NCBI RefSeq assembly: GCF_900142065.1
Contig: NZ_FSRJ01000005.1
Span: 1-64,000 of the forward strand
DNA: 64,000 nt
DNA from: Agromyces cerinus subsp. cerinus
Lineage (GTDB): Bacteria; Actinomycetota; Actinomycetes; Actinomycetales; Microbacteriaceae
Direction: 5' to 3'
Shown here: positions 10,040-19,275 of the stretch, in pieces
Numbering within the stretch: the first letter of the stretch is position 1
Layout: each line of letters starts with the position of its first letter
Position numbers and translations under genes: made by a program
The notes under the pieces: model-generated
What the model was told of the DNA's origin: nothing
Database searches by the model: none
The model's input: the letters and a program-made list of their open reading frames with translations, nothing else

Positions 10040-11248
10040 GTGGGAAGCTACTCCGATCTGCTCAGAACCTCGGGCGTCGCTCGCATCATCGCCGCCCAGT
10101 TGACCGCGCGCTTCCCGTCGGGCATGCTCTCGCTGGCCTTCCTGCTGCATGTCGAGCAGCAGACGGGCTCCTACGGGGCCGCCGGACTCGTGCTCGCGGC
10201 GACCTCGATCGGCCAGGCCGTCGCCGGCCCGCTCACGAGCCGGCTCATGGGTCGGCTCGGCATGCGGCCCGTGCTCATCGCGACCCTCGCGATCTGCGTG
10301 ACGGCGATCGTCGCGATCGCGGTGCTGCCGCTCACGGTGCCCCTCTACATGGCGATCGGACTGGTCGCGGGTCTCGCCAACCCGCCCGTGCAACCGGCGG
10401 TGCGCACGATCTATCCGAAGATGGTGAACTCCCGCCAGCTCACCCCGCTGTTCTCACTCGATGCCTCGGCACAGGAGATCATCTGGGTCGTCGGCCCCGT
10501 GGTCACCACATTCGTCGCGACCCAGATCGGCACGGTCTGGGCGATCCTCCTCGCCGCAGTGCTCATGGTCGTCGGCGGCATCTGGTTCATCTCCTCGCCG
10601 GAGCTCGGCCGGGTGCGCATCCCCCGCTCGAAGCGGCGCTTCGGCGCCGTGCTCGGCCGCCCCCCGGTACTCCTCGCGACCATCGTCGGCTTCCTGCTGA
10701 TCGGCGCCACCGCGGCGATCGAGGCCGGCGTCGTGGCGGTGTTCGGTCACGGCGGCGGCGAAGCCGGCATCGTGCTCGCGATCTTCGCGGTGGGTTCACT
10801 CGCCGGCGGCCTCTTCCTCGGCCACGTGCCGATCGGGCCGTGGGCGACCGCCCGCCGCATGTTCATCGTGTTCGCGGGCACGGCGCTCGCTGCCGGCCTC
10901 ATGGACTTCTGGTGGCTCTCGCTCACCCTCTTCATCGCCGGCATCGGCATCGCACCGGCGCTGGCCGTGCTCTTCGCGATCGTCTCGGCGAGCGTGAAGT
11001 TCTCGGACACCGCCGAGGCTTACGGATGGGTCGGCACCGGCCAGCTCATCGGCGCCGCCCTCGGCTCGGCGCTCGCGGGTTTCCTCATCGACAGCAGCGG
11101 CCCGCAGGGCGCCTTCTGGGCCGCCGCGGCGCTCGCCTTCCTCGGCTTCCTCGCGGGCCTGTTCGGCCGGCGCTGGCATCCCGACCTCCGCGGGCGCGAC
11201 GCCAGTCCGATCCCCGACACCGAGCCGGTGCCGGCGCAGCCGAGCTGA
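10040..11248 (+). CDS. MFS transporter
   Basis: A 402-residue major-facilitator protein with twelve predicted membrane segments and the loop 2-3 motif LTSRLMGRLGMRPVL (about residues 58-72). It resembles Bcr/SetA-like drug or sugar exporters but the substrate cannot be assigned. I chose the GTG at 10040 because the first membrane segment follows directly (SGVARIIAAQLTARF) and a TAGAGT box lies ten bases earlier; earlier starts in frame would run into the divergent ABC gene. The next gene, an aldo/keto reductase, begins 32 bases downstream and is probably co-transcribed. Confidence 0.88.
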   Translation: MGSYSDLLRTSGVARIIAAQLTARFPSGMLSLAFLLHVEQQTGSYGAAGLVLAATSIGQAVAGPLTSRLMGRLGMRPVLIATLAICVTAIVAIAVLPLTVPLYMAIGLVAGLANPPVQPAVRTIYPKMVNSRQLTPLFSLDASAQEIIWVVGPVVTTFVATQIGTVWAILLAAVLMVVGGIWFISSPELGRVRIPRSKRRFGAVLGRPPVLLATIVGFLLIGATAAIEAGVVAVFGHGGGEAGIVLAIFAVGSLAGGLFLGHVPIGPWATARRMFIVFAGTALAAGLMDFWWLSLTLFIAGIGIAPALAVLFAIVSASVKFSDTAEAYGWVGTGQLIGAALGSALAGFLIDSSGPQGAFWAAAALAFLGFLAGLFGRRWHPDLRGRDASPIPDTEPVPAQPS

Positions 11249-11280
11249 CGCGCGCCGCAGCCCACTGAGAGAAGCACCGG

Positions 11281-12114
11281 ATGCCACGAGCCCTTCCCGC
11301 AGCTCCACGACTCCCGCTCGCCGACGGCTCGAGCATCCCGCAACTCGGCTACGGCCTCTACAAGGTGCCGGCGGCGGATGCCACGGGCCTCTGCCTCGAC
11401 GCGATCGACGCGGGCTACCGGCACCTCGACACCGCGGCGTTCTACGGCAACGAGCGCGAGGTCGGCGAGGCGGTGCGTGCATCGGGCCTCGCGCGCGACG
11501 AGCTGTTCGTGACGAGCAAGGTGTGGAAGGACGACAACGGCTACGAGTCGACGCTGCGCGCCTTCGAGGAGTCGATGCGGCGGTTCGCGCTCGACCGGCT
11601 CGATCTCTTCCTCATCCACTGGCCGGTGCCGTCGACCGACCGGTACGTCGACACGTGGCGCGCGCTCATCCGGCTCCGGAACGAGGGCCGGGTGCGCTCG
11701 ATCGGCGTCTCGAACTTCCACGCCCACCACATCGAACGCCTCGTCGCCGAGACCGGCGAGACCCCCGTCGTGAACCAGGTCGAGCTCCATCCGTGGCTGC
11801 CGCAGACGGCGCTGCGCGAGTTCGACGCGGCCCGCGGCATCCGCACCGAGGCGTGGTCGCCGCTCGCGCGGGGCCGGGTGCTCGGCACTCCCCTGCTCGA
11901 CGAGCTTGCCGCCAAGCACGGGCGGAGCCCCGCGCAGATCGTGCTGCGCTGGCACGTGCAGCTCGGCAACATCGTGATCCCGAAGGCAAGTCGCCCGGAA
12001 CGGATCCGCGAGAACCTCGACGTCTTCGGCTTCGAGCTCGACGCCGACGACGTCGCCGCGATCGCCTCGCTCGACAGCGGCGAGCGCACCGGGCGCGACC
12101 CCGACGACGACTGA
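11281..12114 (+). CDS. Aldo/keto reductase
   Basis: A 277-residue AKR enzyme with the complete tetrad Asp50, Tyr55 (DTAAFYGNE), Lys80 (TSKVW) and His113 (LIHWPVP), and the NADPH-binding stretch IPKASRPERI near the C-terminus. It is a paralogue of the reductase at 484-1314, sharing the block structure throughout, and likely also reduces aldehydes or ketones in the cytoplasm. A GAGAAG sequence precedes the ATG. It sits between an MFS transporter and a lipoprotein, so its physiological substrate is not indicated by context. Confidence 0.92.
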   Translation: MPRALPAAPRLPLADGSSIPQLGYGLYKVPAADATGLCLDAIDAGYRHLDTAAFYGNEREVGEAVRASGLARDELFVTSKVWKDDNGYESTLRAFEESMRRFALDRLDLFLIHWPVPSTDRYVDTWRALIRLRNEGRVRSIGVSNFHAHHIERLVAETGETPVVNQVELHPWLPQTALREFDAARGIRTEAWSPLARGRVLGTPLLDELAAKHGRSPAQIVLRWHVQLGNIVIPKASRPERIRENLDVFGFELDADDVAAIASLDSGERTGRDPDDD

Positions 12115-12202
12115 GCGGATGCCGCGGAGCGACATCCGATCGTGACCCGACTCCCAGCCGGCTTCCAGACATCGCGTTCCCGGCCCGCCGTACAGTGAGC
12201 GC

Positions 12203-13144
12203 ATGAGACGACGACTCGCGCCGACGGCCGCCGTTGCGGCCGTGCTCACCGCCCTGCTCCTCGCCGGCTGCACGGCCGGGCAGAGCACGTCGACGGGCGA
12301 GCCCGACGTCACGAGCGGCGAGATGGCGCCCGAAGCCCCGCAGTCCGTCGAAGGCGGTGACGCAGCGGCCGACGCCGACCGGAGCGTCATCACGACCGGC
12401 TCGATCGCGATCACCGTCGACGACCCGATCGCCGCAGCGCAGAGCGCCGCCGACATCGCCGATGCGTCCGGCGGGCGGGTCGACAGTCGCAACGAGACCC
12501 CCGGCACCGACACGCAGACGCCGAGCGCACGGCTCACCTTGCGCATCCCGGCCGATGAACTCGACGGCGTGGTCGCCGACCTCCGGGAACTCGGCACCGT
12601 CACCTCCGTCTCGATGGACGCCTCCGACGTGACCGCCCAGCGCCAGGACCTCGACGCCCGCATCGAGGCGCTCACCGCCTCCGTCGACCGGCTGCGCGAG
12701 CTCCTCGCCACCGCGACCTCGATCCCCGACCTCATCGCGATCGAGTCCGAGCTGACCACGCGGCAAGCCGAGCTCGACAGCCTGACCCAGCAGCGCGACG
12801 CACTCGCCGATCAGGTCGACTACTCGACCCTCGACGTCGGGCTCGTCACCGAGTCCCAGGCGCCCGCCGCCGCGCCCGGCGACTTCTGGAGCGGCCTCGC
12901 CGCCGGTTGGGGTGCCCTCGTCGTCTTCGGATCGTGGTTGAGCGTCGCGATCGGCGTGCTGCTGCCGTGGCTCCTCGCCGCGGCGGTCATCGTCACGATC
13001 ATCGTCGGCATCGTCATGCTGACGACGCGACGACGACGGGCCCGTCGAGCGGATGCCGCGGCATCCGTCGCCGCGCAAGTGCCGCCGCCGGCCGACCCGG
13101 CACCGCCCGTGATCACCCCGCACGACCAGACGCCCGAGGCGTAG
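12203..13144 (+). CDS. DUF4349 lipoprotein
   Basis: A 313-residue membrane-anchored lipoprotein. It has a signal peptide with lipobox LLAGC (about residue 24), a DUF4349 domain starting at SVITTGSIAITVDD, a coiled-coil stretch rich in Leu/Arg/Glu (about residues 150-205, TSVDRLRELLATATSIPDL), a C-terminal membrane segment near residue 250 and a basic tail. Family members are common in actinobacteria and firmicutes and their role is unknown; a cell-envelope function is inferred from topology. A TACAGT box six bases before the ATG suggests a leaderless mRNA. Confidence 0.87.
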   Translation: MRRRLAPTAAVAAVLTALLLAGCTAGQSTSTGEPDVTSGEMAPEAPQSVEGGDAAADADRSVITTGSIAITVDDPIAAAQSAADIADASGGRVDSRNETPGTDTQTPSARLTLRIPADELDGVVADLRELGTVTSVSMDASDVTAQRQDLDARIEALTASVDRLRELLATATSIPDLIAIESELTTRQAELDSLTQQRDALADQVDYSTLDVGLVTESQAPAAAPGDFWSGLAAGWGALVVFGSWLSVAIGVLLPWLLAAAVIVTIIVGIVMLTTRRRRARRADAAASVAAQVPPPADPAPPVITPHDQTPEA

Positions 13145-13153
13145 TCTGGCGGC

Positions 13154-14317
13154 GTGAGCACCACGCCTGAGACCCTGCTGCACGACGAGCTGCTCGAACG
13201 CTTCCGCGAACGTGCCGCCCGCTACGACCGCGACAACGCCTTCTTCGACGAGGACCTCGCCGAACTCCGCGAAGCCGGCTACCTGACGGCGCTCGTGCCC
13301 GTCGAGCTCGGCGGCCTCGGCTGGACGTTCGCCGACGCCGTGCGCGGCCAGATGCGCCTCGCGAGCGCTGCTCCGGCGACCGCACTCGCCGTCAACATGC
13401 ACCTCGTCTGGACCGGCGTCGCCAAGGTGCTGCGCGACCGCGGCGACGACTCGCTCGACTTCGTGCTGCGCGAGGCGGGCGCCGGCGAGATCTTCGGATT
13501 CGGCATCAGCGAGGCCGGCAACGACCTCATGCTCTTCGGTTCCCGCACGCTCGCCGAGCCGCAGCCCGATGGCGGCTACCGGTACACCGGGCGCAAGATC
13601 TTCACCTCGCTCTCGCCGGCGTGGACCCGGCTCGGGACGATGGGCCTCGACTCGGTCTCGGCCGATGCACCGAAGCTCGTCTACGGCTTCATCGACCGCG
13701 AAGACCCCGACGTGCGGATCCTCGACGACTGGGACACGATGGGCATGCGGGCGAGCCAGAGCCGCACGACCGTGCTCGACGGGGCGTTCGCGGCATCCGA
13801 CCGCATCGTGCGCCGGCTCGATCCCGGGCCGAACGCCGACCCCCTCATCTTCGGCATCTTCGCGAACTTCGAACTGCTGCTCGCCTCGGTGTACGCCGGC
13901 ATCGGCGATCGGGCGCTCGACCTCGCCGTCGCGGCGGCGCGACGGCGCACGTCGATGAAGAACGGCGGCGCGCCGCTCTCGCAGGACCCCGACATCCGCT
14001 GGCGCATCGCCGACGCCGCGCTCGCCCAGGAGGCGATCGAGCCGCAGCTGCTCGCGATCGCGCGCGATCTCGACGAGCTCGTCGATCACGGCGCCTTCTG
14101 GTTCGCGAAGCTCGTGGGCATCAAGGTGCGTGCGACCGAGACCGCCAAGCACGTCGTCGACCAGGCCGTCCGCGTCTCCGGAGGGTCGACGTACTTCGCG
14201 GGCTCCGAACTCGGCCGCCTCTACCGTGACGTGCTCGCCGGCATCTTCCACCCGTCCGACGACGAGTCCGCCCATTCGACGGTCGCGAACGCCTGGCTCG
14301 GCCCGATCGACTCGTGA
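13154..14317 (+). CDS. Acyl-CoA dehydrogenase-family flavoprotein
   Basis: A 387-residue protein with the three-part acyl-CoA dehydrogenase fold: N-terminal helical domain, a middle beta domain (GFGISEAGNDL, RYTGRKIFTSLSP) and a C-terminal helical domain ending in VRVSGGSTYF and LYRDVLAGIFHPSDDESAH. The C-terminal pattern with a histidine-containing loop resembles the DszC/flavin monooxygenase-like branch rather than classical dehydrogenases, and I see no obvious catalytic glutamate. The GTG start has TAGTCT six bases upstream (13142-13147), a leaderless arrangement only nine bases after the preceding stop codon. The substrate is unknown. Confidence 0.85.
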   Translation: MSTTPETLLHDELLERFRERAARYDRDNAFFDEDLAELREAGYLTALVPVELGGLGWTFADAVRGQMRLASAAPATALAVNMHLVWTGVAKVLRDRGDDSLDFVLREAGAGEIFGFGISEAGNDLMLFGSRTLAEPQPDGGYRYTGRKIFTSLSPAWTRLGTMGLDSVSADAPKLVYGFIDREDPDVRILDDWDTMGMRASQSRTTVLDGAFAASDRIVRRLDPGPNADPLIFGIFANFELLLASVYAGIGDRALDLAVAAARRRTSMKNGGAPLSQDPDIRWRIADAALAQEAIEPQLLAIARDLDELVDHGAFWFAKLVGIKVRATETAKHVVDQAVRVSGGSTYFAGSELGRLYRDVLAGIFHPSDDESAHSTVANAWLGPIDS

Positions 14318-14394
14318 GCCCGACCCCGGGGACGCCCGACCGGTAGACTCGACCGGGCGGCGCGGACCGCCACCGGAACTCTCTGGAGGTCGTT

Positions 14395-14571
14395 GTGAAC
14401 GTCATCACTTTCCTCATCTCGATGGGACTCTTCGTCTTCGGCATGTGGCTCATGGGCACCGCGCCCGTCATGACCGAATTCCAGGCGCCCGTGTTCTTCG
14501 GCGGCATCATCGCCGTGGCGCTGTCGCTCGCGATCCCGTTCCACCTCCTCGGTCGCAGCGACGGCGTCTGA
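14395..14571 (+). CDS. Small two-helix membrane protein
   Basis: A 58-residue protein, begun by GTG after a clear TGGAGG ribosome site (spacing about 6), with two hydrophobic helices: residues 3-22 and about 30-50. A TAGACT -10 box at 14344-14349 gives it its own promoter and a 40-base leader that contains a short GGCGG/CCGCC stem. I do not recognise the family. Its ribosome site, promoter and membrane pattern make it a real gene. It ends six bases before the AlaX-like gene, so the two are probably one transcript. Confidence 0.75.
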   Translation: MNVITFLISMGLFVFGMWLMGTAPVMTEFQAPVFFGGIIAVALSLAIPFHLLGRSDGV

Positions 14572-14576
14572 GCTCC

Positions 14577-15458
14577 ATGACGCTCCCCTCGCGCGACACC
14601 ATCGTCACGTATCCCGGCGGCGCGCTCGAGGCCGAGAGCATCGTGCTGCACATCGCCCCGGCCGGTGACGGTCTCGTCGCGGTCGTCACCGAGACGACGA
14701 GCTTCCACCCGGTCGACGCCGCCTGGCCCGACCAGCCGGCCGACACCGGATCATTGTCGACAGGCGGCCCCGAGATTCCGATCGTCGACGCCGTCGTGGC
14801 GGCCACCGATGGCACGGAGCTGTTCCTCGGCTCCGACATCCCGGTGCGCAAGGGCAGCGAGGGCTGGTCGTTCCTCGTCGCCCACCTCGTCGCCGACGGC
14901 GCAGCGATCGCCGAGGGCGACACGGCGACGGTGCGAGCGGATGCCTCGGCGCGCCGCGCCCTCTCGGTCGGCCACACCGCATGCCACGCGGCGGCGCTCG
15001 CACTGAACGCCGCGCTCGCCGGCAATTGGTCGAAGGCCGCGCGCGAGGACGCGCTCGGGGCACCCGACTTCGACGGCATCGCGATCGCGTCAAGCCGCAT
15101 CGTGCCGGGCGGCTCCGTCGACGTGTACCGCCTGAACAAGTCGCTGCGCCGCGCCGGGTTCGACACGGCCGCGGTCGCCGCCGACGAGCTCGGCGAGCTC
15201 GCGGCATCCGTCACCGCGACGATCGCCGAGTGGGCCGCCGCCGGCGCCCCGGTGCGCATCGACCGCGAGGGCGACGGGCTCACCGACCGCCGGTACTGGG
15301 TGGCCGAGCTGCCCGTCGGCACCGCCAGCATCGCGTGCGGCGGCACGCACGTCGAATCGCTCGCCGAGCTCGGCGACGTGCGGGTCGAGTTCGAGGCGGG
15401 TGACGACGCCGGCACCCCGGTGCTGACGATGCGCACGCACGCCGAACCGCCGCGCTGA
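14577..15458 (+). CDS. AlaX-like aminoacyl-tRNA editing / metal-dependent hydrolase
   Basis: A 293-residue protein resembling the free-standing editing domains of alanyl/threonyl-tRNA synthetase. The zinc-binding pair is present: HxxxH in VGHTACHAA (about residue 131) and CxxxH in CGGTHVESL (about residue 254). Relatives hydrolyse Ser or Gly wrongly charged on tRNA-Ala, or Ser on tRNA-Thr. The N-terminal beta-barrel-like part is diverged, and no synthetase domain is attached. The ATG lies five bases after the preceding small gene. The exact mischarged tRNA is inference; a general metal hydrolase role is the alternative. Confidence 0.78.
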   Translation: MTLPSRDTIVTYPGGALEAESIVLHIAPAGDGLVAVVTETTSFHPVDAAWPDQPADTGSLSTGGPEIPIVDAVVAATDGTELFLGSDIPVRKGSEGWSFLVAHLVADGAAIAEGDTATVRADASARRALSVGHTACHAAALALNAALAGNWSKAAREDALGAPDFDGIAIASSRIVPGGSVDVYRLNKSLRRAGFDTAAVAADELGELAASVTATIAEWAAAGAPVRIDREGDGLTDRRYWVAELPVGTASIACGGTHVESLAELGDVRVEFEAGDDAGTPVLTMRTHAEPPR

Positions 15459-15503
15459 GCACCACCGGCCGCGACACCGCCGCGCGGGGTTACGATTACG
15501 GAT

Positions 15504-15998
15504 GTGGGTATACGCATCGAGAAGGTCGACCTCCCGGGGATCGGCATTCGTCACGACCTCGTCACCGAGAGCGGGCGACGCATCAGCGTCGTCTCGCACC
15601 GTGACGGCGAGCGCGACCTCGGGCTCTTCGACCAAGACGATCCCGACGCCTGCCGCGACTCCATTCCGCTGAACGACGACGAGGCCGCGGCGCTCGCCGA
15701 CGTGCTCGGCGCCTCCGTCATGCTCAGCCGGCTCACGAGCCTCAGCGACGAGACGGCCGGCCTCTACACCGAGCAGATCGCGCTGCCGACGGACTCGCCG
15801 TATCTGAACCGCACACTCGGGGCGACGAAGGCCCGCACACGCACGCACGCCTCGATTGTGGCCATCGTGCGCGACGGTGCGATCATCCCCTCGCCCACGC
15901 CTGCAGAGACGCTGCGCGCTGGAGACGTCATCGTCGTCGTCGGAACACGTGAAGGACTCGACGGAGTAGCCCGGCTGCTCGCCAACGGCCCCGACTGA
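15504..15998 (+). CDS. khtT: Cation:proton antiporter regulatory subunit (KhtT-like)
   Basis: A 164-residue cytoplasmic regulator. The first part (about 1-70) has the KhtT-type N-terminal domain beginning IRIEKVDLPGIGIRHDL, and the C-terminal part (about 85-160) is an RCK_C/TrkA-C ligand-binding domain ending in LRAGDVIVVVGTREGLD. It gates the membrane subunit encoded eight bases downstream, controlling K+ or Na+ efflux. The GTG start has TACGAT seven bases upstream (15491-15496), so a leaderless mRNA is likely. Confidence 0.88.
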   Translation: MGIRIEKVDLPGIGIRHDLVTESGRRISVVSHRDGERDLGLFDQDDPDACRDSIPLNDDEAAALADVLGASVMLSRLTSLSDETAGLYTEQIALPTDSPYLNRTLGATKARTRTHASIVAIVRDGAIIPSPTPAETLRAGDVIVVVGTREGLDGVARLLANGPD

Positions 15999-16006
15999 GG
16001 CCGCCC

Positions 16007-17212
16007 ATGCACGAGACCACGCTGCTCCTCATCGAAGTCGGCGCGCTGCTTCTCGGCATGAGTCTGCTCGGGCGCCTCGCGCTCGCGTTCGGCATCTCGC
16101 CGATCCCGTTCTACCTCGTGCTCGGCCTCGCGTTCGGCGAGGGCGGGTTCATCGCTCTCGACGCGAGCGAGGAGTTCTTCCAGACCGGCGCCGAGATCGG
16201 CGTCATCCTGCTGCTCGCCCTGCTCGGCCTCGAGTACACCGCGTCAGAGCTCTTCGGCAGCCTCAAGTCCGCGCGCACCGCGGGCCTCGTCGATGCGGCG
16301 CTGAACGCCCTGCCCGGCGCCGCGCTCGCGCTCCTCCTCGGCTGGGGCCCGGTCGCGGCGGTCGCCATGGCCGGCGTCACCTGGGTGTCGTCGTCGGGTG
16401 TCATCGCCAAGCTCCTGCGCGACCTCGGCCGACTCTCGAACCGGGAGACGCCGGCGATCCTCGCGCTGCTGGTCATCGAAGACCTCGCGATGGCGTTCTA
16501 CCTGCCGGTGCTCTCCGCACTCGTCGTCGGCATGAGCCTCATGCAGGGCGCCGTCTCCGTCGCGATCGCCGTGAGCGTCGTCGCCGTCATCCTCTACGTG
16601 GCGCTGCGGCACGGGCACATCGTCTCGCGGCTCTTCCCGGCCGACCACTTCGAGCCGCTGCTGCTCGGCGTGCTCGGACTCACGATGCTCGTCGCCGGCC
16701 TCGCGGCCGAGGTGAGCGTGTCCGCGGCCGTCGGCGCGTTCCTCGTGGGCATCGCGCTGTCGGGCAGGGTCGCGGCGAATGCGAGCCAGGTGCTGACTCC
16801 GCTCCGCGACCTCTTCGCCGCGATCTTCTTCGTCTTCTTCGGACTCACGACCGACTCGTCGGCGCTGCTGTCCATGCTGCCCGCCGCGCTCGCGCTCGCC
16901 CTCGTGACGATCATCACGAAACTCATCACCGGTTCGTACGCGGCGCGGCGAGCCGGAGTCGGCACGCTCGGACAATGGCGTGCCGGGCTCTCGCTCGCGC
17001 CCCGCGGCGAGTTCTCGATCGTCATCGCGGGGCTCGCGGTCGGCTCGGGCGTCGTCGCCCCCGAACTCGCACCGCTCGCGACGGGATACGTGCTCATCAC
17101 GATCGTCGCCGGCACGTTCCTCGCGCGCGTGCCCGATGCCCTCTGGTTCCGGGCGGCCGTGCGCCGGCGGCGGGCGGCCGCCGGAGCGAGCGCGGTGCCG
17201 CCGGCCGCCTGA
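16007..17212 (+). CDS. khtU: CPA2-type cation:proton antiporter (KhtU-like)
   Basis: A 401-residue membrane antiporter of the monovalent cation:proton antiporter-2 family with about twelve segments. A conserved acidic segment VIEDLAMAFYLPVL (about residues 162-175) matches the ion-translocating helix and GEFSIVIAGLA is typical of helix 11-12. No RCK domain is fused, agreeing with the separate KhtT-like gene just upstream; together they form the two-subunit K+/H+ efflux system known from Bacillus KhtTU. It has an Ala/Arg-rich tail of about 20 residues. Confidence 0.9.
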   Translation: MHETTLLLIEVGALLLGMSLLGRLALAFGISPIPFYLVLGLAFGEGGFIALDASEEFFQTGAEIGVILLLALLGLEYTASELFGSLKSARTAGLVDAALNALPGAALALLLGWGPVAAVAMAGVTWVSSSGVIAKLLRDLGRLSNRETPAILALLVIEDLAMAFYLPVLSALVVGMSLMQGAVSVAIAVSVVAVILYVALRHGHIVSRLFPADHFEPLLLGVLGLTMLVAGLAAEVSVSAAVGAFLVGIALSGRVAANASQVLTPLRDLFAAIFFVFFGLTTDSSALLSMLPAALALALVTIITKLITGSYAARRAGVGTLGQWRAGLSLAPRGEFSIVIAGLAVGSGVVAPELAPLATGYVLITIVAGTFLARVPDALWFRAAVRRRRAAAGASAVPPAA

Positions 17213-17227
17213 GCGCGGCGGACCGGG

Positions 17228-18388
17228 TCAGTCGGCCGGCTGGTCGGCGGATGCCGCGGCATCCGCTCGATCGGCCGCGGCGAGTTCCGAAGCCGCCCGC
17301 TCGGATGCACCGAGGTCGGCGACGGCACTGAGCTCGGCATCGGCGGCATCAGCGGCTGCGAGGAGTTCCCGCACCCGCGGCACGACCTCGGTGGCGTAGA
17401 GCTCGATGCTGCGCATCATGGCCTCGTGCGGCAGGGCGCCGTTCGAGTACTTCATGTCGAAGCGGGTCGCCCCGACGGCGCGCATGGCCTCGGCGATCTT
17501 CACGGCGACCTTCTCGGGCGAACCCGCGTAGAGCGCGCCGTTCGGCCCGGACTCGTTCTCGAAGTGGTCGCGATCCACCGCACCCCAGCCGCGCTCGCGA
17601 CCGATGCGGTCGATGCTGACCTTGTAGTGCGGCCAGAGCGTGTCGAGCGCCTCGGCGTCGGAATCCGCGATGAACCCCGGCGAGTGGATCGCGATCGGCT
17701 GGAGCGGGTGACCGAACTGATCGAGGGCACGGCGGTACAGGTCGGCGAGCGGCGCGAATCGCGCTGGGCTGCCGCCGATGATCGCGAGCACGAGCGGCAG
17801 GCCGTAGTGGGCCGCGCGCACGACGGATTCGGGGCTGCCGCCGACGCCGACCCAGGTCTTCAGCCGGCCGTGCTCGACGGGCGGGAAGACGAGCTGGTCG
17901 GTCAGCGACGAGCGCAGCTGGCCGCTCCAGGTGACCGGTTCCTGCGGAAGCAGGGCGGAGAACAGGTTGAGCTTCTCCTCGAAGAGCTCCTGGTACTGGT
18001 TCAGTTCGAAGCCGAACAGCGGGAACGACTCGATGAACGAGCCGCGGCCGAGGATGACCTCTGCACGGCCGTTCGAGAGCCCGTCGAGTGTGGCGAACCG
18101 CTCGTACACGCGCACCGGGTCGTCGGAGCTCAGGACGGTGACCGCCGAGCCGAGGTGGATGCGCTCGGTGCGACCGGCGATCGTGCCGAGCACGACCTCG
18201 GGCGCGGAGACCGCGAAGTCCACTCGGTGGTGCTCGCCGATGCCGAAGAAGTCGAGACCGAGCCGGTCGGCGAGCACGGCCTCCTCCACGACGTTGCGCA
18301 GCACCTGCGCGTGCGGCAGGAGGCCGCCATCGGCCCCGCTCGTCACGTCGCCGAAGGTGTCGACCCCGAATTCGTACCGCTCAGACAT
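17228..18388 (-). CDS. LLM-class flavin-dependent oxidoreductase
   Basis: A 386-residue luciferase-like TIM-barrel flavoprotein that uses FMNH2 or F420H2. Typical blocks are GLDFFGIGEHHRVDF (about residues 44-58), IHLGSAVTVLSSDDPVRVYE and GRAEVILGRGSFIESF. The last 50 residues are Ala/Asp-rich and not part of the domain. I chose the ATG at 18388 because a GGAGAGGG ribosome site precedes it; further upstream in-frame sequence is unconserved-looking. It converges with the antiporter gene (16 bases between stops) and is divergent from a Rossmann-fold gene. The substrate is unknown. Confidence 0.9.
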   Translation of the reverse strand: MSERYEFGVDTFGDVTSGADGGLLPHAQVLRNVVEEAVLADRLGLDFFGIGEHHRVDFAVSAPEVVLGTIAGRTERIHLGSAVTVLSSDDPVRVYERFATLDGLSNGRAEVILGRGSFIESFPLFGFELNQYQELFEEKLNLFSALLPQEPVTWSGQLRSSLTDQLVFPPVEHGRLKTWVGVGGSPESVVRAAHYGLPLVLAIIGGSPARFAPLADLYRRALDQFGHPLQPIAIHSPGFIADSDAEALDTLWPHYKVSIDRIGRERGWGAVDRDHFENESGPNGALYAGSPEKVAVKIAEAMRAVGATRFDMKYSNGALPHEAMMRSIELYATEVVPRVRELLAAADAADAELSAVADLGASERAASELAAADRADAAASADQPAD

Positions 18389-18577
18389 CGCGATCCCTCT
18401 CCAAATTTCCATACGCCTGCATGCAATCCGCACGCGACAATCGGAACCACCGTCGGGACGAGACTATTCCCCGCCATCGGCGCGCGCACCGATCGCGGGA
18501 ATGCCGGCCGCGACCGGCGCGTTCATTTCCATGACGACGCATCGATCAGGTGCGCCGAGTGATGGGAGAATCGAAAC

Positions 18578-19231
18578 GTGACGGATCGGCCGGTCATCGG
18601 AATCTACGGCGCGGGCAAGGTGGGCACAGCCCTCGCCCGCCTCCTCGTGGCATCCGGGCACCGCGTGCTCATCGCGGGTTCGCCGCGTCAGACCGCGCTC
18701 GACCTGCTCGTCGGCGTGGTCGCCCCCGGGGCAGAGGTGACCTCCCCCGAGATCCTCGCCGCGACCGCCGACGTCATCATCGTCGCCGTGCCGTTCGGCA
18801 AGGCCGGCACCGTGCCCTGGGATGCGTTCGACGGCCGCATCGTCGTCGACGCCATGAACTACTGGCCGCCGGTCGACGGCAACATCGCCGAGATCGACGA
18901 CGACCCCCGCACGACGAGCGAGATCAACGCCGCACGCAACCCGCGCGCCCGCGTCGTGAAGTCGCTGAACCACCTCGGCTACCACGAGATGGAGGACGAC
19001 AGCATGGACGCCGGCTCTCCCCTGCGGCGCGCCCTCGCCGTCGTCGGCGACGACGTCGAGGCCCGGGCCGTGGTCGCCGAGATCATCGACGAGCTCGGCT
19101 TCGACCCGGTCGACGGCGGCGAACTCCGACACGGCGTCGCCCTCGAGCCGGGGCACCCCGCATTCGGCCGCGAACTCTCGGCGGCCGAACTCGCCGCGCT
19201 GCTCACGCCCGCCGTGCATCTCGCCGCCTGA
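18578..19231 (+). CDS. NADPH-dependent F420 reductase-like Rossmann protein
   Basis: A 217-residue protein with an N-terminal dinucleotide site GIYGAGKVGTALARLL (residues 8-23) and a fold of the F420-dependent NADP reductase family (NADP_Rossmann, YjgB/NpdG-like), with DAMNYWPPVDG and a C-terminal helical region. It probably transfers hydride between NADP and a flavin-type or small substrate. The GTG start follows a GGGAGA site. The 189 bases to the divergent luciferase-like gene hold promoters for both. A link with that flavoprotein through shared F420 is possible but only inferred. Confidence 0.8.
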   Translation: MTDRPVIGIYGAGKVGTALARLLVASGHRVLIAGSPRQTALDLLVGVVAPGAEVTSPEILAATADVIIVAVPFGKAGTVPWDAFDGRIVVDAMNYWPPVDGNIAEIDDDPRTTSEINAARNPRARVVKSLNHLGYHEMEDDSMDAGSPLRRALAVVGDDVEARAVVAEIIDELGFDPVDGGELRHGVALEPGHPAFGRELSAAELAALLTPAVHLAA

Positions 19232-19275
19232 GCGACCCGCGCGAGCCGCGGCATCCGCTCATTTAGGGTGGGTGG

